Position numbers and translations under genes: made by a program. A DNA stretch of 64,000 nucleotides, taken from positions 496,001 through 560,000 of the forward strand of contig JBMNNE010000002.1 of assembly GCA_050953805.1 (NCBI GenBank), given 5' to 3'. This stretch comes from DUQW01 sp050953805 (GTDB taxonomy: Bacteria; Bacillota_I; Bacilli_A; Acholeplasmatales; Acholeplasmataceae). Of this stretch, positions 26,841 through 35,424 are shown in pieces. Below the pieces are notes generated by a model. That model worked only from the letters and a program-made list of their open reading frames with translations. It was not told the DNA's origin and made no database searches. Within the stretch, counting starts at the first letter, position 1; every line of letters begins with the position of its first letter.

Positions 26841-28211
26841 ATGATAAAAAAACTTCTGTCAAAACAACTCAATAAAAAAGAATTCCAAAAAGAAATTGAT
26901 GAGATGCATGCTTATGATATCGCTGAAGATTTATTAGAACTAACACTAGAGGAACGAGATAAACTTTATCGATTTTTAACTGTTGAACAAATAGCCGAAA
27001 TTATTACTTATTTGGATCCGGAATTTGCTGCAGAAATCCTAGAAGAATTTGATAAAGAAAGACAAACTGAAATCTTTGATGAAATTTCAGTGGATGATGC
27101 GGTTGACATTCTTCAAGCTTATGAAGATGATGAATTAAGGGATGAAATTATTGAATCTCTTGACGAAGCTGAAGATGTTAAAGAATTCTTAAAATATGAT
27201 GATAACTTAGTGGGTGCATACATGTCAAACGAATATGTTTATATTTATCCAAATATGGATGTCAAAGAGGCAACCACTAGTTTAATTAACCAAGCTCATG
27301 AAGCTGAATCAATTAATTTACTATTCGTAATTGATGAAGATGATAACTATTTAGGGGCAGTTAACTTAAAAGCTTTAGTAAAGGCAAGAAGTCCCAAATT
27401 AATTGAAGAAATTATGATAAATATTCCAACGGTTGAGGATGATTTGCCAATTACTGAAGCCGTTTATGATATGAAAAACTATGAATTATATGAACTTCCG
27501 GTTGTTAATAACGAAAACAAATTATTAGGAATATTAACCTTAGACGATATTATCGATGTTGCTGCCGAAGAAGCTGAAGAAGACTTTTCTAGATTAGCAG
27601 CGTTACCAGTTAGTATTGAGCCAACACAAGGTCGAATTAAAACTGCACTACAACGTTTACCATGGCTGATTGTATTATTAGTATTATTTATCCCATTGAT
27701 GTCATTTTCTGAGTTAATGATTGGAGGATTAGGAGGGATTGCTATTTTAGCATTCTTTCAACCATTAATGTTATCTTCTCCTGGTAATGTCTCAACTCAA
27801 ACCTTAGCGGTTGCCTTAAAAGCAATTGCTAATGAAGGTGGAATGAAACGAAAAGATGTCATCAAAGAATTTATTTCTAGTCTAATCACAGCGCTATTTT
27901 TAGGATTGATTACTTTTGTTATCTCATTTCTTTTCGTTTACTTAACTCAATTAGGACTTCCAGCAAGCGCTAGTATGTATAGTAATTTAGAAGTAGCCTT
28001 GATGTTTGCGACTATAATTGGGGGATCACTAACAATAGTAGTTTCAGCAGTAAGTTTATTAGCTATGTTTATTCCACATCTTTTAAAGCTTTTAAAAATA
28101 GATCCGGCGATTGCTAGTGGACCATTTATTACGACATTAATAGATTTATTTTCAACTTTTGTCTACTTTGGATTAGCAACAATAATTTTAAGGGGGGTAG
28201 GTTTAATATGA
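26841..28211 (+). CDS. mgtE: Magnesium transporter MgtE, copy 1
   Basis: The 456-residue protein has the MgtE order: an N-terminal acidic superhelical domain (about 10-125), two CBS domains (about 130-250), then five membrane segments. PGNVSTQTLAVA in the membrane part and the C-terminal ASGPFITTLIDLFS, which holds the conserved pore Asp, match the family. The cytosolic domains sense Mg and gate the channel. It overlaps the second mgtE gene by 4 bases. Confidence 0.94.
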   Translation: MIKKLLSKQLNKKEFQKEIDEMHAYDIAEDLLELTLEERDKLYRFLTVEQIAEIITYLDPEFAAEILEEFDKERQTEIFDEISVDDAVDILQAYEDDELRDEIIESLDEAEDVKEFLKYDDNLVGAYMSNEYVYIYPNMDVKEATTSLINQAHEAESINLLFVIDEDDNYLGAVNLKALVKARSPKLIEEIMINIPTVEDDLPITEAVYDMKNYELYELPVVNNENKLLGILTLDDIIDVAAEEAEEDFSRLAALPVSIEPTQGRIKTALQRLPWLIVLLVLFIPLMSFSELMIGGLGGIAILAFFQPLMLSSPGNVSTQTLAVALKAIANEGGMKRKDVIKEFISSLITALFLGLITFVISFLFVYLTQLGLPASASMYSNLEVALMFATIIGGSLTIVVSAVSLLAMFIPHLLKLLKIDPAIASGPFITTLIDLFSTFVYFGLATIILRGVGLI

Positions 28212-29569
28212 TTCTCGATTTTAAAAAATCTAACTATGCCCTAAAAAAAGATCTTAAAAATATGCAACCATATGATATTGCTGAAGTTTTTTATGATTTG
28301 GACGAAGATGAACAAACTCGCATAATGCAGTTAATCGGAGTCAAGCAAACAAGCAAAGTCTTCTCTAGATTAACTAATTATCAACAAGTGGAATTATTTG
28401 AAGAATTTGATTCAGTTAGAAAAAAACAAATTCTTGATAACTTGGAAGTCGACGAATTAAAAGAATTTATTAATAATTATGACGAAGATGAACAAGAAGA
28501 AATTTTAAGTTATATTAAAGAAGAGAAAGCTAACATAATTAGAGATTTATTGATTTATTCAAACCATTTAGCCCCATCAATTATGACTACTGAATTTTTG
28601 ACAATAAATATCAATAATTCAGTAAAACAGGCAACATCATATATCTTCAATAATGTTAAAGAAAACGACTTTATCGATAATATTTATGTATTAGATGAAG
28701 AGGAAAAAGTTGTTGGAGTTGTACCATTAAAAGATTTAATTATAGCTAGACCTAGTGATTCAATTTCCAAATTAATGATTACTGATTATTATTTTGTATA
28801 TCACGACAATACTGTTAGAGAGGCAATAGAAGTAGTTCGAAATTATGACATTACTTCACTAGCTGTTACTGATTACCAAGGATATTTATTAGGAATCATC
28901 ACTGCTGATGATGTTTTAGAACAACTAATTAATAATTATGATGATTTATATAACAAACTAGCATTCTTACCTAATCATGATGATGCCTTTACTGGTTTAC
29001 AAAGAAGTTTTAAACGTTTGCCATGGTTAATTTTTAGTACCGTTATTAATTTAGCAATTGCGATTGTATTTTTAGTAATTCCAGCATTTGAAATAACATT
29101 AAGTGAAGTTTTCGCATTAGTATTATTTCAACCAATGGTTTTAGCGATGGCCGGTAATATTGGAACGCAAAGTCTTGCGGTTACAATATTAGGAATTCAT
29201 AAAGAAGAATTATCGACTTCTGACGATAGGAGACGCTATCTTAGTAAAGAAGTATCTATTATTCTTTTAAATAGTTTGTCAATTGCAATAATAGGATTTA
29301 TTGTTGTATCTTTATTTTCATTAATTACTCATCAAGTTACAAGTTCAGGAACTTTAATTGCCCCTTATAAATTAGGGTTAGTAGTTGGAGTATCACTTTT
29401 TGCTGGAATGAGTGCATCGGGAACATTAGGCACATTATTACCAATGTTATTTACTAGACATAAGGTTGATGCCGACAATGCTTCAGGTCCAGTATTGACA
29501 ACTTTGAGTGATTTAATTGCGTTGTTTATTTATTATTTAGTGGCAGCAATTATGCTACTTGTCATTTAA
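28208..29569 (+). CDS. mgtE: Magnesium transporter MgtE, copy 2
   Basis: The 453-residue protein has the same domain order as its neighbour, with AGNIGTQSLAV and ASGPVLTTLSDLIALF in the membrane part. The two copies are clearly diverged along their length. The ATGA junction suggests tight coexpression; since MgtE acts as a dimer, the two may form a heterodimer, or respond to different Mg levels. Gene duplication is old, judging by eye from the low identity in the N-terminal domain. Confidence 0.93.
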   Translation: MILDFKKSNYALKKDLKNMQPYDIAEVFYDLDEDEQTRIMQLIGVKQTSKVFSRLTNYQQVELFEEFDSVRKKQILDNLEVDELKEFINNYDEDEQEEILSYIKEEKANIIRDLLIYSNHLAPSIMTTEFLTININNSVKQATSYIFNNVKENDFIDNIYVLDEEEKVVGVVPLKDLIIARPSDSISKLMITDYYFVYHDNTVREAIEVVRNYDITSLAVTDYQGYLLGIITADDVLEQLINNYDDLYNKLAFLPNHDDAFTGLQRSFKRLPWLIFSTVINLAIAIVFLVIPAFEITLSEVFALVLFQPMVLAMAGNIGTQSLAVTILGIHKEELSTSDDRRRYLSKEVSIILLNSLSIAIIGFIVVSLFSLITHQVTSSGTLIAPYKLGLVVGVSLFAGMSASGTLGTLLPMLFTRHKVDADNASGPVLTTLSDLIALFIYYLVAAIMLLVI

Positions 29570-29581
29570 GGAGGAAGTAAA

Positions 29582-30787
29582 TTGGAATCAGTTAAAACTA
29601 TCTTTAAAATTGGTATTGGTCCTTCAAGTTCACATACAATGGGACCAGCTTTCGCGGCTCAAATTGTCTTAGATCGTCATCCTGATGCTGATCAATTTGA
29701 AATAACATTATTTAATTCATTAGCCCTTACTGGAGAAGGTCATTTAACTGATTTTGCTATTTCAAAAATTTTAGATCCTGATAAGACATCTTTTAAGAGA
29801 ATAATTAATAACAACTTACATCCAAATCATATTTTATTTAAGGCCATCGTTGATGGAGAAAGAATTGCTAAGTATGAGTTTAATAGTGTTGGTGGTGGAG
29901 ATATTGAAGAGGTGGGAGTAGAAGTTACTGAACCTAAAATAGTATATCCGCACTCAACATTTAATGAAATAAGAGATTATTGTAAGGCTAATAATCTGAC
30001 GCTTTATCAATATATTATTCAACATGAAGACGAAGAATTATTACCATATTTAAATGAAGTTTATGAAGCAATGATTGATTCAATTAAGCGCGGTTTAAAA
30101 ACTACAGGTGTTTTACCAGGACCATTAGGTGTCAAGAGAAGAGCTCCATTATTAGCTAAACCGAGAATGAAAAAAGAGCCTAATGAAATTAAGGAAAATC
30201 GCTTAGTTAGCGCATATGCCTTTGCTGTTAATGAAGAAAATGCGGCAGGAGGAATCATCGTTACCGCTCCGACTTGTGGGGCCTGTGGAGTGTTGCCTGC
30301 AGTGTTATATTATATGGATCAAAAATATGATTTTATAACAAGGGAACGTGTTTTAGAAGGTTTGGCAGTTGCCGGATTAATTGGTTTAATCATTAGAAAA
30401 AACGCCACAATAAGTGGCGCTGTTGGCGGTTGTCAAGCCGAGGTTGGAAGTGCGACTGCAATGGCAGCAGCTGCTCATGCTGCAATGTTTAGATTACCAA
30501 TTGATCAAATTGAAAATGCAGCTGAAATTGCTTTGGAACACAGTTTGGGATTAACTTGTGACCCAGTTGATGGTTATGTTCAAATTCCATGTATTGAAAG
30601 AAATGCTGTAGGCGCTATGAGAGCAATCAATGCTTGTGGATTAGCAATTGTTTTAACCGAAAGTAGCAAAATTAAGTTTGATACAGTTGTAAAAACAATG
30701 TATCAAACAGGATTAGATATGGATATCAAATATAAAGAAACCGCACGTGGCGGTTTAGCATATTTTTATCGAAAGAAGGAAGATTAA
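29582..30787 (+). CDS. sdaA: L-serine dehydratase, iron-sulfur, single chain
   Basis: The 401-residue protein fuses the beta domain (KIGIGPSSSHTMGP near the N-terminus) and the alpha domain (TAPTCGACGVLPAV, then GAVGGCQAEVGSA and LTCDPVDGYVQIPCIERNA). The conserved cysteines would hold the oxygen-sensitive 4Fe-4S cluster. It deaminates serine to pyruvate and ammonia. It starts at TTG 29582, preceded by AAGGAGG. It follows mgtE copy 2 by 12 bases and may share its transcript. Its stop codon overlaps by 4 bases with that of the convergent MBL gene. Confidence 0.94.
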   Translation: MESVKTIFKIGIGPSSSHTMGPAFAAQIVLDRHPDADQFEITLFNSLALTGEGHLTDFAISKILDPDKTSFKRIINNNLHPNHILFKAIVDGERIAKYEFNSVGGGDIEEVGVEVTEPKIVYPHSTFNEIRDYCKANNLTLYQYIIQHEDEELLPYLNEVYEAMIDSIKRGLKTTGVLPGPLGVKRRAPLLAKPRMKKEPNEIKENRLVSAYAFAVNEENAAGGIIVTAPTCGACGVLPAVLYYMDQKYDFITRERVLEGLAVAGLIGLIIRKNATISGAVGGCQAEVGSATAMAAAAHAAMFRLPIDQIENAAEIALEHSLGLTCDPVDGYVQIPCIERNAVGAMRAINACGLAIVLTESSKIKFDTVVKTMYQTGLDMDIKYKETARGGLAYFYRKKED

Positions 30788-31383
30788 CCCTTCACAAAAT
30801 AGTTATATTTCTTTTCAAAACCAATGGTTGTATTATCGCCATGTCCAGGATAAACAATTGTTTCATCGGGTAATTGATATAGTCTTTTGATACTGCGTTC
30901 CAAGGTTTTAAAATCTCCAAACGGGAAATCGGTTCTGCCAATACTCATGTTAAATAGAGTGTCACCAACAAACAAATGATTATTAATTAAAAGAGACATA
31001 CCACCACTAGTATGTCCAGGAGTGAAGATAATTTGGCATTCTAAATCATCTAACAAAAATGATATTTCAGAATTGATCACTTTATCATATGTGACTTTAC
31101 TTCTTGTTAAATTATAATCATTTTCTTCTAACCAAATTAGATCATTTTGATGGATCAAGATTTGGGCTTTTGGAAATTTTTCTTTTAAATAATTAACTCC
31201 GCCAACATGATCAAAATGTCCATGAGTTAAAAAAATGTATTTTAAATCTAAATTATTTGTCGTAATATTATTAATTAATTTATCGCTTTTATAACCGGGA
31301 TCAATTACCATGGCCAAGTTATTGCGAGTTACTAAATAGGAATTTGTTTGGTATTCACCTAAGACATATTTTGATATTTTCAT
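30784..31383 (-). CDS. Metallo-beta-lactamase-fold hydrolase (glyoxalase II-like)
   Basis: The 199-residue protein has the metal motif HGHFDH (in LTHGHFDHVGG), the later His in FTPGHTSGG, Asp in VGDTLF and His in YPGHG. Length and spacing match the short YcbL/YqgX-type glyoxalase II relatives that hydrolyse thioesters; the exact substrate cannot be read. It is transcribed towards sdaA and the two stop codons overlap, so there is no room for a terminator between them. Confidence 0.9.
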   Translation of the reverse strand: MKISKYVLGEYQTNSYLVTRNNLAMVIDPGYKSDKLINNITTNNLDLKYIFLTHGHFDHVGGVNYLKEKFPKAQILIHQNDLIWLEENDYNLTRSKVTYDKVINSEISFLLDDLECQIIFTPGHTSGGMSLLINNHLFVGDTLFNMSIGRTDFPFGDFKTLERSIKRLYQLPDETIVYPGHGDNTTIGFEKKYNYFVKG

Positions 31384-31432
31384 ATGTTATCACCCCTTTA
31401 CTTCATTTTAGCATATCAATAAACTATTAGAA

Positions 31433-31461
31433 TTGACAAATAATTTAAAAGTTGATAAAAT
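31433..31461 (+). promoter_or_regulatory. Promoter of secG
   Basis: A consensus TTGACA (31433-31438) is followed after 17 bases by TAAAAT (31456-31461), 27 bases before the secG start codon. Confidence 0.75.
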
Positions 31462-31488
31462 TGAGATGTTTTAAGGAGGTAGAGAATT

Positions 31489-31716
31489 ATGCAATGGATT
31501 GATTATATTATTCTGATAGCATCAATATTCTTAATTGCAGTCGTTCTATTGTCGAGTGCTCAAGATGATATTCAAGACGCTTTTAGTGGAGCAAAATCAG
31601 AATTATTTAAAAATCAAAAAGCAAGAGGCTTTGAACGTGTTTTAAATATCTCTGCATTAGTTTTATCTGTAATATTTATTGTTGGCACTATTATTTCAAG
31701 AGCATTAATCAAATAA
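31489..31716 (+). CDS. secG: Preprotein translocase subunit SecG
   Basis: The 75-residue protein has two membrane segments (about 4-22 and 50-71) joined by a polar loop with AFSGAKSELFKNQKARGFERVL, the typical SecG loop. It is an accessory part of the SecYEG channel. TAAGGAGG precedes the ATG. It has its own promoter; rpsU follows after 51 bases. Confidence 0.92.
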   Translation: MQWIDYIILIASIFLIAVVLLSSAQDDIQDAFSGAKSELFKNQKARGFERVLNISALVLSVIFIVGTIISRALIK

Positions 31717-31767
31717 TTACTATAAAAGCTTTTGAAGCAGACTTAATTTGTGGAAGGAGGGCTGAAG

Positions 31768-31956
31768 ATGAGCAAAACTGTTGTTCGTGAAAAAGAATCA
31801 CTTGAAGACGCATTGCGTCGTTTTAAACGTGATGTTTCTAAATCAGGTACCCTTGCTGAAGCACGTAAACGCGAGTACTATGTTAAACCTAGTGTTGATC
31901 GTAAGATGAAGCAAAAAGCTAACCGTCAAAGATCAAGAAAAAATCAAGGTAGATAA
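31768..31956 (+). CDS. rpsU: 30S ribosomal protein S21
   Basis: The 62-residue basic protein starts MSKTVVREKESLEDALRRFKR and ends with an Arg/Lys/Gln-rich tail, as in bacterial S21. I start at ATG 31768, with GGAAGGAGGG just upstream; the GTG at 31750 is inside that region. S21 helps mRNA binding by the small subunit. A terminator follows. Confidence 0.96.
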   Translation: MSKTVVREKESLEDALRRFKRDVSKSGTLAEARKREYYVKPSVDRKMKQKANRQRSRKNQGR

Positions 31957-31974
31957 TTTAAATAAAGTTAATGA

Positions 31975-32003
31975 AAAGAAATGGAGTCGCCATTTCTTTT
32001 TTT
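31975..32003 (+). terminator. Terminator after rpsU
   Basis: AAAGAAATGG and CCATTTCTTT form a 10-bp stem around AGTCG, followed by T residues. Confidence 0.85.
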
Positions 32004-32060
32004 ATTTATCGTATATAAAACTAAAAAAAAGATAAATAAACTATAAAAATAGTCCTTTAT

Positions 32061-32081
32061 TAAATACTTTCAAAGTATTTA
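32061..32081. promoter_or_regulatory. 21-bp perfect palindrome (candidate operator) before phoH
   Basis: TAAATACTTT and AAAGTATTTA flank a single C, giving 10-bp perfect arms. It ends 14 bases before the -10 box, so it covers the -35 region. The one-base centre rules out a useful RNA hairpin loop and favours a dimeric DNA-binding repressor. I cannot match it to CIRCE, cre, Fur or PerR boxes. Confidence 0.55.
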
Positions 32082-32092
32082 GCATATAAACA

Positions 32093-32101
32093 TGGTATAA
32101 T
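32093..32101 (+). promoter_or_regulatory. Extended -10 promoter of the phoH operon
   Basis: TGG followed by TATAAT (32096-32101) is an extended -10 element, which can work without a good -35 box; no -35 consensus is visible, and that region is occupied by the palindrome. Confidence 0.6.
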
Positions 32102-32126
32102 TAATTAGAATGTGGGTGAAATTAAT

Positions 32127-33080
32127 TTGACTTTAAAAACGAAAATATCAAGTGCAAATGCTATTTCTAATTTAGTTGGAGTAAATGATCGAAATTTATC
32201 AATTTTTAAGCAACAATTAGGAGTTAGTGTTTCTATTTTTGGTGATAGTATCGTCACTGATGCTAAGGAAGAAATGATTCCGCTTTTGGAATCGATTTTT
32301 GAAGTGTTAGTAAAAATTAGTGAAAGTAAAGTCTCACTTCAAGAACGCGACATAATTTATATTATTAATCTTGGACTTAACAACCAACTTGATGGATTAT
32401 ATGATTTATATAAACATCGTAAAAAGATTTTAGTAAATAGTTATGGTAAAGCGGTTTATCCCAAAACTTTTAATCAAGTTAGATATTTAGATGCTATTGA
32501 AGAAAAACCATTAGTTTTTGGAGTTGGTCCGGCTGGCACTGGGAAAACATATTTAGCAGTTGCTTATGCAGTTAAAGAATTAAAAAAAGGGAATATTAAA
32601 AAAATAGTTTTAACAAGACCAGTAGTTGAAGCTGGTGAATCATTAGGTTTTTTACCTGGTGATTTAAAAGAAAAAGTTGATCCATATTTAATTCCGTTAT
32701 ACGATGCGTTATATGAAATGCTCGGTTTAGAATCTACCCAAACGTTTATTGAAAAGGGAGTCATTGAAATTGCACCGCTAGCATATATGAGAGGAAGGAC
32801 ATTAGAAAATTCTTTTATAATTTTAGATGAAGCTCAAAATACAACTAAAAGTCAAATGAAAATGTTTTTAACTAGATTAGGATTTGGTTCAAAGATGATA
32901 GTAACCGGAGACCCCTCACAAACTGACTTAAAATACAATGTTAAGTCAGGGTTAAATGAAGCTTTATCAATTTTAAAAGGCATTGAAGATATTAAAATTA
33001 TTGAATTTGAAAGAATTGACGTTATTAGACACCCATTAGTTCAACATATTTTAGAAAGGTATGAAACTAATGAAGATTAA
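32127..33080 (+). CDS. phoH: PhoH-family ATPase
   Basis: The 317-residue protein has Walker A GPAGTGKT, followed by RPVVEAGESLGFLPGD and Walker B LDEAQNTT, the PhoH/YbeZ signature. PhoH-like proteins are cytosolic ATPases linked to RNA metabolism and work with YbeY, the next gene. I start at TTG 32127 because GGTGA lies 7 bases before it; a GTG at 32112 would add five residues but has no ribosome binding site. It overlaps ybeY by 11 bases. Confidence 0.93.
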   Translation: MTLKTKISSANAISNLVGVNDRNLSIFKQQLGVSVSIFGDSIVTDAKEEMIPLLESIFEVLVKISESKVSLQERDIIYIINLGLNNQLDGLYDLYKHRKKILVNSYGKAVYPKTFNQVRYLDAIEEKPLVFGVGPAGTGKTYLAVAYAVKELKKGNIKKIVLTRPVVEAGESLGFLPGDLKEKVDPYLIPLYDALYEMLGLESTQTFIEKGVIEIAPLAYMRGRTLENSFIILDEAQNTTKSQMKMFLTRLGFGSKMIVTGDPSQTDLKYNVKSGLNEALSILKGIEDIKIIEFERIDVIRHPLVQHILERYETNED

Positions 33081-33483
33081 TATTTTTAATGAAACCAACG
33101 AAAATATTAAAGAATATGAGAAAATCTTAAGAAAGATTTTTAGATTATTAAAAGACAAGAAAAATGTTAATATCATTTTAACTACTGATGAAAGAATTAA
33201 AAAACTTAATCTTGATTTTAGAAAAATAAATTCGAAAACTGATGTTTTAAGTTTTATTAATGATGAAGATGAAAAATCTAATGGTGATATCTTTATTTCA
33301 TTAGAAACAATGAAAGAACAAGCAAAAGAGTTTGGTCATAGTGAATTTAGAGAAATTGGTTTTCTTGCAGTTCATGGATATCTTCATCTAAAAGGTTATG
33401 ATCACGAAAGTGATGAAGAAGAAAAAGAAATGAATGAAATGACAGAATTTATTTTAAAACAAGCCAATTTAGAAAGGAAATAG
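33070..33483 (+). CDS. ybeY: Endoribonuclease YbeY (16S rRNA maturation)
   Basis: The 137-residue protein has the metal motif H102-x3-H106-x5-H112 in AVHGYLHLKGYDH, and KTDVLSF upstream. YbeY takes part in 16S rRNA 3'-end maturation and ribosome quality control. I prefer the ATG at 33070 over the in-frame ATG at 33061 because AGAAAGG lies at the right distance. It sits between phoH and cdd, the standard order in Firmicutes. Confidence 0.95.
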   Translation: MKINIFNETNENIKEYEKILRKIFRLLKDKKNVNIILTTDERIKKLNLDFRKINSKTDVLSFINDEDEKSNGDIFISLETMKEQAKEFGHSEFREIGFLAVHGYLHLKGYDHESDEEEKEMNEMTEFILKQANLERK

Positions 33484-33484
33484 T

Positions 33485-33886
33485 ATGGAAAAAGGAATTA
33501 AAGAAGCTTTAAAAGCTCGTCAAAAATCATATTCGCCCTATTCAAAATTTAAAGTTGGAGCGGCTATCGAATTAAAAGATGGTACATTTGTTCATGGAGC
33601 TAATATTGAAAATGCTTCTTATGGACTAACATCATGTGCTGAAAGAAATGCCCTATTTTCATTAGTTAGCCAAGGGTATAATAAAGAAGATATTGTGGCG
33701 ATTTATGTTACCGGTGACACGCCAGGGCCAATTTCTCCATGTGGCGCATGCCGCCAAGTTATGGTTGAATTAATCCCTAAGAATGCTAAAGTTGTATTAT
33801 CAAATATCAATGGCATTTTTGAAGAAACAACTTTAGAAAAATTATTGCCATACGCATTTGAGGAATTTGTTGGAGAAGAAGATTAA
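33485..33886 (+). CDS. cdd: Cytidine deaminase
   Basis: The 133-residue protein is a homotetramer-type cytidine deaminase. Zinc ligands and catalytic Glu are in CAE (C51, E53) and PCGAC (C86, C89). GANIENASYG is the substrate-binding stretch. It converts cytidine and deoxycytidine to uridine forms in pyrimidine salvage. It starts 1 base after the ybeY stop, with AGAAAGGAA upstream, and overlaps era. Confidence 0.96.
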   Translation: MEKGIKEALKARQKSYSPYSKFKVGAAIELKDGTFVHGANIENASYGLTSCAERNALFSLVSQGYNKEDIVAIYVTGDTPGPISPCGACRQVMVELIPKNAKVVLSNINGIFEETTLEKLLPYAFEEFVGEED

Positions 33887-34766
33887 ATCAGGGTTTGTTG
33901 CTATTATCGGCAAGCCAAATGTTGGCAAATCAAGCTTACTTAATCAGTTAGTTGGTGAAAAACTAGCGATAATTTCACCAACACCTGAGACGACGAGAAG
34001 CCGCATTTTAGGTGCCCTAACGACAAATGAATACCAAATCATCTTTGTTGACACTCCGGGAATGGGGAAAAACTTTAATTTGTTATCAAGAAAATTAACA
34101 GATATTTCTAAAGCGAGTCTTGATGACAACGATGTTATTTACTTTGTTGTTGATCGAAAATATCACGATAGTCAAAAAGAATTGATTGATTATTTTAAAG
34201 AAAACAAGTTGAAAGTTTTTTTAGTCATTAATAAAATTGATTTAATGAAAGTTAAAGAAATCGATGAAATTATTCTTTCATTTATGAATTTATATGATTT
34301 TTCAGCTTTTATTCCAGTCAGTTCCTTGACTGGTCAACATTTAGACAAATTAATTGAATTAACTTTAAAAGAATTGCCCGAAGATGGATTATTATTCCCT
34401 GAAGACTTTGTTAGTAATCAAAGTGAAAGAATGAGAATGATGGAATTGATTAGAGAAAAGATTTTACTTCATACTAAAGAAGAAGTTCCTCATTCAGTAG
34501 CAGTAGTAATTGAAAATGTTTATTATAATGAAGCGTTAGATCAATATGATGTTTATGCTGATATTTTAGTCGAGAAAAATAGTCAAAAACAAATTCTTAT
34601 CGGTAAAAACGGAGAAAAAATTAAAACTATTGGGACATTAGCTAGACTAGATATTAACAAAACATTACAGACTAAAGTGCATTTAGAACTATGGGTTAAG
34701 GTTAAAAAAGATTGGCGTAATGATGAAAGAATATTACTAAATTTAGGAATTGGTGAAGATTGGTGA
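33870..34766 (+). CDS. era: GTPase Era
   Basis: The roughly 298-residue protein has G1 GKPNVGKS, G3 DTPG and G4 NKID, and a C-terminal KH domain with ILIGKNGEKIKTIG. Era binds the 3' end of 16S rRNA during 30S assembly. No ATG is near the start; TTG codons occur at 33858, 33867 and 33870. I choose 33870 since GAGGA lies 5 bases upstream. It overlaps cdd, and its TGA stop overlaps the recO start. Confidence 0.95.
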   Translation: MEKKIKSGFVAIIGKPNVGKSSLLNQLVGEKLAIISPTPETTRSRILGALTTNEYQIIFVDTPGMGKNFNLLSRKLTDISKASLDDNDVIYFVVDRKYHDSQKELIDYFKENKLKVFLVINKIDLMKVKEIDEIILSFMNLYDFSAFIPVSSLTGQHLDKLIELTLKELPEDGLLFPEDFVSNQSERMRMMELIREKILLHTKEEVPHSVAVVIENVYYNEALDQYDVYADILVEKNSQKQILIGKNGEKIKTIGTLARLDINKTLQTKVHLELWVKVKKDWRNDERILLNLGIGEDW

Positions 34767-35413
34767 TTGGTTTAATTTATAAAACTCAACCTTACCAAGA
34801 TAACAACAAGCTATTATTTGTTTACTCAAATCGAGGTAAGATTACTTTAATTGCTAAAGGTTCGCAAAGATTATCAAGTGAACTACGAATTATGAGTCAA
34901 TATTTAACTTTAATTGAGTTTTATGATAATGGTAAAAATATGCAACGATTATCAGAAGCCAAACTATTAAATTCTTATAATTTTCTCAAAGAAGATTATT
35001 TTAAAGCCAAACTAGCAGCAGCGATGTTAGAAGCGATTGATAAAGTTAGGGATACTAATTTAAATCATGAAGCGGTTTTAAATGAATTAAGAATTGCTTT
35101 GATTTCTGAAAATTTAAAAGAGGCCACTTTAAGCTTTTTAATTAAATTAATTAGCGAAGCCGGATATAAACCTAATTTAATTCCTAAAAAAGAAGAAGTA
35201 GTTGGATTTAATATTAAATCGGCTTCACTTGTCTATCAAGGTGACTTAATTGAAGTTGATTTAGAACCAAGATATCTAATTATTTTAATTAAAATACTTA
35301 ATTTAGATACTGAAAAAAATGAAATGTTGTCTTATGAAGACTATGAAATATTAAAAAAATTTGTTAAAAAATATTATGAATATCACATTAATGTGAGTTT
35401 GAAAAATATCTAG
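34763..35413 (+). CDS. recO: DNA repair protein RecO
   Basis: The 216-residue protein has the RecO layout: an N-terminal OB fold (IGLIYKTQPYQDNNKLLFVYSNRGKITLIAKG region) and a helical C-terminal part. RecO works with RecR to load RecA at gaps. The zinc cysteines found in many RecO proteins are not present. The start is either GTG 34763 (overlapping the era stop as GTGA) or TTG 34760. The era-recO-glyS order is common in Firmicutes. Confidence 0.88.
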   Translation: MIGLIYKTQPYQDNNKLLFVYSNRGKITLIAKGSQRLSSELRIMSQYLTLIEFYDNGKNMQRLSEAKLLNSYNFLKEDYFKAKLAAAMLEAIDKVRDTNLNHEAVLNELRIALISENLKEATLSFLIKLISEAGYKPNLIPKKEEVVGFNIKSASLVYQGDLIEVDLEPRYLIILIKILNLDTEKNEMLSYEDYEILKKFVKKYYEYHINVSLKNI

Positions 35414-35424
35414 GAGGACTAAAT

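Noticed and set aside
31728..31740. AAAAGCTTTT between secG and rpsU
   Set aside because: The self-complementary core is too short for a hairpin and there is no T-run.
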